Shown here: in pieces, positions 1 through 3,355 of the stretch
How the letters are laid out: each line of letters begins with the position of its first letter
Position numbering within the stretch: position 1 is the stretch's first letter
Origin: Pseudomonadota bacterium
GTDB lineage: Bacteria > Pseudomonadota > Alphaproteobacteria > Rhizobiales > Xanthobacteraceae
Length of the DNA stretch: 5,114 nt
Assembly (NCBI GenBank): GCA_021779635.1
Contig: JAJYAH010000571.1
Coordinates: 1 to 5,114 of the forward strand
Direction of reading: 5' to 3'
Notes under the pieces: generated by a model
Database searches by the model: none
What the model was told of the DNA's origin: nothing
The model's input: only the letters and a program-made list of their open reading frames with translations
Position numbers and translations under genes: made by a program

Positions 1-862
1 GTGGACAATCGAGTGCATGCAACAAGTGCACATGTTCACCTTCCGCCCGGAGCGCTTCGCGGCTGGTCGTCAGAATGTGCGCTTGTGGTGCCTCGCTGAC
101 GACGCGTTCGGCCAGTGCTGCCGCAATGCCGATCACGTGCTCGCAATTGTCGAGCACGAGGAGGATCTTCTTGTCGCCAATAAAGGCGAGCAGACTAACG
201 AGCGGGTCCTGAGCTTGCACCATGAACCCGAGCGCGGACGCGACCGCCGTTGGCACGAGTTGGGGATCCGTCAGCGCAGCCAGATCGATGAAGAAGACCG
301 CGTCACGGAATCCATCAATCAGAGTATGGGCGACGGAGATTGCTACGGTCGTTTTTCCGATACCGCCGGCGCCCACAATGCTGACGAAGCGCCACACCTG
401 AAGTTGCTGCGCCAGTGCCCGAACAGTGTCATCGCGGCCAACCATCCGCGCTGGTCGCGGCGGCAACTTTTGAATCCGTTCTGTGGTGGTGATCCCAGAG
501 ACCGGAACCGATTGCCTGGCGCTCGAGCGTGTGACTGGCGCAACAAAACAATAACCCCGACCGGGAACATTGGATATGTAGCGAGCGCCGTCTCGTCCGT
601 CGCCAAGCGCCTTTCGGAGGGCACCTATGTGAAAGCGGAGACTACCTTCCTCCACCGTCACATCCGGCCACACGCTTGAGATTAGCTCCCTGTGACTGAC
701 AACCTCTCCAGCCCGCTCCGCGAGCGCGATCAGGATATCCAGTGCGCGGCCGCCGAGCGGTATCGGCTCGCCAGCCTTCTTGAGCAGCCTTTCGGCCGTA
801 AACACGCTGAACGAGCCAAAAGAAAGCACCTCTTCGGGCTGTAAGTTGCGGCGATCATTCAT
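1..862 (-). CDS. Winged-helix / NB-ARC-like ATPase transcriptional regulator, N-terminal part (runs off left edge)
   Basis: This is the first 287 residues of a large cytoplasmic one-component regulator, read from ATG at 862-860 leftwards through the window edge without a stop. Residues about 13-110 form an OmpR/CadC-type winged helix: the recognition-helix region is EEGSLRFHIGALRKALGDG (71-89) and the wing is RYISNVPGRGYCF (94-106). A linker leads to a P-loop ATPase starting at MVGRD (140-144). Walker A is GAGGIGKTT (164-172), Walker B is ILLVLDN (233-239), and ILTTSRE (263-269) matches the sensor strand of NB-ARC/AP-ATPases. Related proteins are about 900-1000 residues and end in a helical-repeat domain, missing here. 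ATP-dependent switching of DNA binding is inferred from the family; the target genes and signal are unknown. The ribosome binding site before 862 is weak, but the domain begins close to this ATG. The long plus-strand frame opposite (17-679) is its antisense shadow. Confidence 0.93.
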   Translation of the reverse strand, partial: MNDRRNLQPEEVLSFGSFSVFTAERLLKKAGEPIPLGGRALDILIALAERAGEVVSHRELISSVWPDVTVEEGSLRFHIGALRKALGDGRDGARYISNVPGRGYCFVAPVTRSSARQSVPVSGITTTERIQKLPPRPARMVGRDDTVRALAQQLQVWRFVSIVGAGGIGKTTVAISVAHTLIDGFRDAVFFIDLAALTDPQLVPTAVASALGFMVQAQDPLVSLLAFIGDKKILLVLDNCEHVIGIAAALAERVVSEAPQAHILTTSREALRAEGEHVHLLHALDCP

Positions 863-868
863 ACGCGT

Positions 869-917
869 TGTCCGCGCTTTTACGTCGGCATCGCGAACTT
901 CCCGCGTAAAGCGGACA
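869..917 (-). repeat. Imperfect inverted repeat in the leader of the left regulator
   Basis: The arms at 869-884 and 903-917 pair as 7 bp (TGTCCGC with GCGGACA), a 2-base bulge, 3 bp, a 1-base bulge and 3 bp, leaving a loop of about 20 bases. The repeat ends 7 bases before the regulator's start codon. It may be a leader hairpin, an operator, or a copy of a dispersed intergenic repeat. Intergenic sequences with arms resembling TGTCCGCTTT and AAAGCGGACA are, as far as I recall, common in Bradyrhizobium and Rhodopseudomonas genomes, so the repeat reading is quite likely. The pairing is seen directly; the role is not. Confidence 0.5.
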
Positions 918-918
918 T
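880..918 (-). other. Possible 12-codon leader reading frame (MSALRGKFAMPT)
   Basis: Within the predicted leader of the left regulator, ATG at 918 opens a 12-codon frame that ends in TAA at 882-880, 17 bases before the regulator's ATG. It lies almost exactly inside the inverted repeat. No clear Shine-Dalgarno sequence precedes it. The peptide resembles translations of dispersed intergenic repeats in this bacterial group, so it may not be translated. If it is, ribosome progress through the hairpin could affect translation of the regulator. Confidence 0.2.
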
Positions 919-964
919 CCTACCTAGAAGCGTCGATGCACCTTTGTACCAAAAAGTCTCGCGT

Positions 965-993
965 ATTTTAGCCGGCAACCAGCATCGCTGCAA
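965..993 (-). promoter_or_regulatory. Sigma70-like promoter of the left regulator gene
   Basis: On the minus strand a -35 element TTGCAG (993-988) is followed by a 17-base spacer and a -10 element TAAAAT (970-965). Both hexamers are close to consensus and the spacing is ideal. Transcription would start near 958, giving a leader of about 96 bases before the regulator's ATG at 862. The call rests on motif match and position only. Confidence 0.5.
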
Positions 994-1016
994 TGCGAGC
1001 GGACGAAAGAAGGGCT

Positions 1017-1032
1017 CTTCGAAATATCGAAG
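1017..1032. repeat. Perfect 16-bp dyad between divergent genes
   Basis: CTTCGA-AATA-TCGAAG is a perfect 6-bp inverted repeat with a 4-base centre. It lies between the promoter of the left regulator and the plus-strand exported-protein gene. It could be a protein-binding site, but nothing else marks it as one. I see no convincing sigma70 promoter for the plus-strand gene in the surrounding 994-1302, and no other gene there. Confidence 0.3.
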
Positions 1033-1302
1033 GAATTCCTCACTTTTCCTTGAAACCCGTGGTTGGGAGTTTTTGCGACTGGAGGCTGACATTTGAATAG
1101 GAACGGATCGCATCGCATCTTTCGGGGACGATCGCTTTCAGCAAACCAAAACGATTAGAGCAAATTCGCACAAGTACTTTGGCCTAAACTTCCCTTAGTA
1201 AGATGGCCGTTGAGGCACGGTTTGAAATGCTTCAGGTGGATGCGATTGGATCGATGCGCCGTTGACGACGGGTGCAGCGCCGGCACTGTTTGGGAGACTA
1301 TT

Positions 1303-1662
1303 ATGAAAAACCTTTCGCTTTGCGCAATGGCGATAAGCTTCTTCGTTGCCTTGACGTGTAGCGCACACGCGCTATCGGCCTACGATGGTTCCTGGGATCT
1401 CGTCTTCATGACGCAACGAGGCGCCTGCGATCCTACCTACAGCTTCACAGTCAACGTTTCCAACGGGATTCTGACGCATCCTAACCTCGTGAGGTTCAGA
1501 GGATACGTCGCAAAATCCGGAGCGGTTCGCGCTTCGGTGACCGTCCAGGACAAATACGCCTCGGGCTCAGGTAGACTCTCCGGCGCCTCCGGCCGCGGGA
1601 CGTGGAGCGGTTATGCGGGCAATGCGCGATGTTCGGGCTCCTGGAGCGCGCAACGAAATTAA
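1303..1662 (+). CDS. Small exported protein of unknown function (119 aa)
   Basis: The protein starts at ATG 1303, preceded by GGGAGA about five bases upstream, and ends at TAA 1660-1662. Residues 1-23 look like a Sec signal peptide: MKN, a hydrophobic core (LCAMAISFFVALTC) and an AHA cleavage motif at 21-23. The mature part of about 96 residues begins LSAYDGSWDLVF and is rich in Gly, Ser and aromatic residues, with repeated GxW-type motifs (YDGSW, RGTWSG, CSGSW). This suggests a small beta-rich domain. Two cysteines, C42 and C110, remain after cleavage and could form a disulfide in the periplasm. I recall similar YDGSW proteins as hypotheticals in Bradyrhizobium, with no function known to me. 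The frame is open back to 1210, but the upstream codons do not look coding and would bury the signal peptide. The gene is transcribed divergently from the left regulator. Confidence 0.77.
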   Translation: MKNLSLCAMAISFFVALTCSAHALSAYDGSWDLVFMTQRGACDPTYSFTVNVSNGILTHPNLVRFRGYVAKSGAVRASVTVQDKYASGSGRLSGASGRGTWSGYAGNARCSGSWSAQRN

Positions 1663-1680
1663 CATCTCCCAAGGCGCAAA

Positions 1681-1800
1681 ATGCCGGTGTTCGGCTCCGA
1701 GGTTTACCTCGCATTCTTGGGTGAGGTGGTTCCCGGTGCCGGAGTAAGCGGGGAGACCGTCGAGCAGGATCTTGCCATCATCGAAGTGGCGATGAAATAG
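1681..1800 (+). CDS. Doubtful 39-codon frame just downstream of the exported-protein gene
   Basis: ATG at 1681 opens a 39-residue frame ending at TAG 1798-1800, with a weak AAGG six bases upstream and only 18 bases after the preceding stop. About 28 of 39 codons end in G or C, and the peptide contains a natural-looking stretch, FLGEVVPGAGVSGETVEQDL. It may be the 3' remnant of a longer gene, or a tiny gene co-transcribed with the exported protein. A small hairpin with a perfect 5-bp stem, CGAGG-TTTA-CCTCG (1698-1711), lies inside it. I do not recognise the protein. Confidence 0.25.
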   Translation: MPVFGSEVYLAFLGEVVPGAGVSGETVEQDLAIIEVAMK

Positions 1801-2116
1801 CTCTCAAGGCCGACCCTTCTGAAAGTCCGTTGAAAGATTTGCCGGGCAAGCCGTACCGGGCGATGACGGGTGTATCCAGAGGCGCGCCGGATGGCCCGGA
1901 CCACTGATCGCGGATTCGCAGCAAATCTTGCATGGGGCGTATCTCGCCTTGCTCCGACTGACACGTCGGGCACTGCCGCGCCGGCTCCCGATCGAGCGCG
2001 CCAAACAACGGCTCAGCCAAGTCCCCGGTCGCAGCCGCGCCAAACCCGCACGGCCGACCAAACATGTCGGTCGGGACAAAGGCGCATTCACCGTGGTCTA
2101 TGTTCTCGGCCCCCAA
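1778..2116 (-). pseudogene. Coding-like minus-strand fragment with a CPTC motif
   Basis: The minus-strand frame of about 112 codons, closed by TGA at 1780-1778, has natural-looking codon choice and composition. It includes segments such as FVPTDMFGRPCGFGAAATG and a CPTCQSEQGEIRPM stretch. The only start near its left end is TTG at 2116, without a ribosome binding site, and an upstream stop closes the frame soon after. The single CxxC motif has no partner pair, so a zinc ribbon is not supported. The two overlapping frames on the same strand and the Arg/Pro-rich plus-strand frames opposite look like shadows. It may be a gene remnant or chance. Confidence 0.25.
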
Positions 2117-2193
2117 CGCTGCGGATTGACACCCTCTGCCCCGAAATCAAATCCCTCCCGTGCATCGTCAGCGGACGTCCCTCCCGCTGATGA

Positions 2194-2469
2194 TCATTCG
2201 ACCGTCCCAGAGGTAACAAAACCCGCGTATACCTTCCAGGCCGGGGTTGGTTCGATCTGCTTCCCAAGTTCGACGCACCGGTCAATGACCCACCAGCCCA
2301 TCTCGAAAACGTCGGGGACGGCGCCAGAGGCAGTTTGGCGCCGCAACACCCAAGGCCTTCGTTTTCAGGTCCCCTTCGCCAACACGTCTCCGTTCTCATG
2401 AACGGCATTCAACTCCCGTTGAAAAGCAGCCCGTCCGCGACCGACTCCTAAGCTCTTTGCTTCAGCCAT
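2194..2469 (-). pseudogene. Broken reading frame overlapping the end of the exported-peptide gene
   Basis: ATG at 2469-2467 lies just inside the 3' end of the exported-peptide gene, whose stop is TGA 2464-2462, an arrangement typical of translational coupling. The frame runs 34 codons (MAEAKSLGVGRGRAAFQREL and on to AKGT) and stops at TGA 2367-2365. The same frame then continues for 56 codons to TGA 2196-2194, including a natural-looking segment VFEMGWWVIDRCVELGKQIE. An alternative path shifts frame at AAGGGGACC, near 2370, into DLKTKALGVAAPNCLW. Either a nonsense change or a frameshift could have broken a gene of about 90 codons or more, or the real product may be only the 34-residue peptide. 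I do not recognise the family. Confidence 0.35.
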
Positions 2470-2713
2470 TGTCGCCGAAAAAGCCGGGGCAGAAATCGTG
2501 CGCTGTACTGCACGGTTCCTGTTCGGGATCCGGGTTCAAAACGGGCTGAATCCGGTTCTGCGGGCCCAAATAGAGGTTGCGGTAGTTAACGCGTTGCTTC
2601 AGTCGCTTTAGATGAATCGCTGAGGCGCGCGGTCCCTCGTTTCTTTGTGGCTCCGCAGACGCCAGAGAGGCCGTGAGCGTGGCAACAATTACGCCAGCGA
2701 GGATCTTTTTCAT
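2462..2713 (-). CDS. Small exported peptide of unknown function (83 aa)
   Basis: ATG at 2713-2711 is preceded by a strong Shine-Dalgarno sequence, AAGGAG (2726-2721), seven bases upstream; the stop is TGA 2464-2462. Residues 1-20 are a clear Sec signal peptide: MKK, hydrophobic core ILAGVIVATLTASL, cleavage motif ASA before E21. The mature peptide of about 63 residues has a basic first half (HLKRLKQRVNYRNLYLG, 34-50), then a proline- and acid-rich part, and ends with two cysteines, C68 and C75, in CSTAHDFCPGFFGDNG. The cysteines could form a small disulfide loop in the periplasm. It is not a lipoprotein, since no lipobox cysteine follows the signal peptide. Family and function are not recognised. 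Its start is 66 bases from the dyad at 2779-2792, which suggests regulated expression. Confidence 0.8.
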   Translation of the reverse strand: MKKILAGVIVATLTASLASAEPQRNEGPRASAIHLKRLKQRVNYRNLYLGPQNRIQPVLNPDPEQEPCSTAHDFCPGFFGDNG

Positions 2714-2773
2714 AGCTCATCTCCTTATTGTTCGATCAGCGTTTGCCGTCGATGGGAAGAGACTAGGAGCAGA

Positions 2774-2793
2774 TGTGATTGATATCTATCACA
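2774..2793. promoter_or_regulatory. 20-bp dyad containing a near-consensus FNR/FixK-type box
   Basis: TGTGATTGATATCTATCACA is a dyad centred at 2783.5, symmetric at all but one base pair (9 of 10 pairs). Inside it, 2779-2792 reads TTGAT-ATCT-ATCAC, nine of ten matches to the FNR/FixK consensus TTGAT-N4-ATCAA. If it works as an activator site at -41.5 for the minus-strand exported peptide, transcription would start near 2744 and the leader would be about 31 bases. A good -10 is not visible there, so repression, or action on the divergent plus-strand promoter, is also possible. The outer TGTGA/TCACA arms look like CRP half sites, but their spacing of 10 instead of 6 argues against CRP. Confidence 0.45.
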
Positions 2794-2819
2794 CCTAGGT
2801 TTCGTCGAAGGCAACCAAA

Positions 2820-2847
2820 TTGCAGCTTCATCGTACGTTAGTATAAA
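2820..2847 (+). promoter_or_regulatory. Sigma70-like promoter, divergent from the exported-peptide gene
   Basis: On the plus strand TTGCAG (2820-2825) and TATAAA (2842-2847) are separated by 16 bases. Both are close to consensus, and the start would be near 2854. The dyad at 2774-2793 lies about 70 bases upstream, compatible with a class I activator position. Downstream there is no firm gene, only two small dyads and the doubtful frame at 2921-3124, so the transcript could also be a small RNA. Confidence 0.4.
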
Positions 2848-2867
2848 AGGCCCTCGCAACCGCCGAG

Positions 2868-2898
2868 CAAGCCTGTGCTTGTTTGCGAAGCATGCTTC
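2868..2898 (+). repeat. Two adjacent small dyads in the early transcribed region
   Basis: CAAGC-CTGT-GCTTG (2868-2881) can fold into a 5-bp hairpin with a 4-base loop, followed by TTT. Six bases on, GAAGCATGCTTC (2887-2898) is a perfect 12-bp palindrome. They lie 14-44 bases after the predicted plus-strand start and may be leader structure or protein-binding sites. Both stems are short. Confidence 0.3.
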
Positions 2899-2920
2899 CC
2901 AGCCTTCTTCAAATTAACGA

Positions 2921-3124
2921 TTGTCTTCGCCGGTGCGCCTTGAGCGGGACCTTGACGGATCCTTCACGAAAGCAATTCGTCGCTGCGCGACCGATCGAAT
3001 GTCGATCTTGAGGCGCCGTAATGAGAGCGCAGACCCATTTCGAGACCGATTGGCGCGAATGTTCGATCACCGACCGGCGGGCGGACGGGAGTACGCGCAA
3101 TTCGTGGTACTGTGGGGCATCTGA
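2921..3124 (+). CDS. Doubtful 67-codon hypothetical frame
   Basis: A plus-strand frame starts at TTG 2921 and ends at TGA 3122-3124. Roughly two thirds of its codons end in G or C. The peptide is Arg-rich (RDRLARMFDHRPAGGREY) and ends in a hydrophobic AQFVVLWGI. No Shine-Dalgarno sequence precedes the TTG, and a stop at 2915-2917 prevents extension. A promoter at 2820-2847 and a hairpin 24 bases after the stop give it some support. It could be a small gene, a remnant, or chance. The minus-strand frame opposite (2964-3245) runs through the terminator and is less likely. Confidence 0.25.
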   Translation: MSSPVRLERDLDGSFTKAIRRCATDRMSILRRRNESADPFRDRLARMFDHRPAGGREYAQFVVLWGI

Positions 3125-3141
3125 TAACAAAGTCATCGAAG

Positions 3142-3173
3142 AAAAAGCCGCCGCTGGTGTGAATCAGCGGCGG
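3142..3173 (-). terminator. Rho-independent terminator for minus-strand transcription
   Basis: On the minus strand a perfect 9-bp GC-rich stem, CCGCCGCTG pairing with CAGCGGCGG (3173-3165 with 3156-3148), encloses an 8-base loop and is followed by C and a run of five T (3146-3142). It lies about 180 bases beyond the stop of the right regulator and probably ends that transcript. On the plus strand the same hairpin is followed only by TTCAATC, so it would be a poor terminator for the doubtful plus-strand frame. No gene is visible in 3174-3355. Confidence 0.8.
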
Positions 3174-3355
3174 TTCAATCAAGACGACGGCTAGCTTGGG
3201 GCACACCGCCGCAAAACCCAGGTTACGACTCCGTGAGCGCGCCACAAGCCGAAGATTTAGCCAGATGATGACGTGAAACTTACGCCGGAACCGAAGCCCC
3301 GCGCCGTTGCTCCGTCATCGCTTCAACCGCCTGGCGTGCGCGGCGACACGCGCTT

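Larger units (their letters stand above)
1663..2461. other. Stretch without an intact gene; coding-like fragments
   Basis: About 800 bases lie between the plus-strand exported-protein gene and the end of the minus-strand exported peptide. No frame gives a protein with a good start, ribosome binding site and recognisable domain. Short stretches still look coding by codon choice: a plus-strand piece at 1681-1800, a minus-strand piece at 1778-2116, and the broken minus-strand frame at 2194-2469. The frames are interrupted by stops or need frameshifts to join. The simplest reading is decayed genes. I see no transposase motif, terminal inverted repeat or target-site duplication. Confidence 0.5.

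Noticed and set aside
17..679. 220-codon plus-strand frame
   Set aside because: It lies wholly antisense to the left regulator, whose winged helix, Walker A and Walker B motifs are unmistakable; its own translation has no recognisable domain.
880..1118. Minus-strand frames of 77 and 64 codons upstream of the left regulator
   Set aside because: They cover the promoter and leader of the regulator, have no ribosome binding site, and their translations look non-coding.
1210..1302. N-terminal extension of the exported protein to 1210
   Set aside because: ATG 1303 has a well-spaced GGGAGA and begins a typical signal peptide; the upstream codons look non-coding.
1496..2408. Overlapping frames at 1496-1714, 1704-1973, 1804-2091 and 2088-2408 (minus) and 1870-2190, 1928-2401 (plus)
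   Set aside because: They are Arg/Pro/Ser-rich translations without starts, ribosome binding sites or domains, and they overlap better candidates.
2774..2793. CRP site from the TGTGA and TCACA arms
   Set aside because: The arms are 10 bases apart instead of the 6 required by CRP; the FNR/FixK reading or an unknown regulator fits better.
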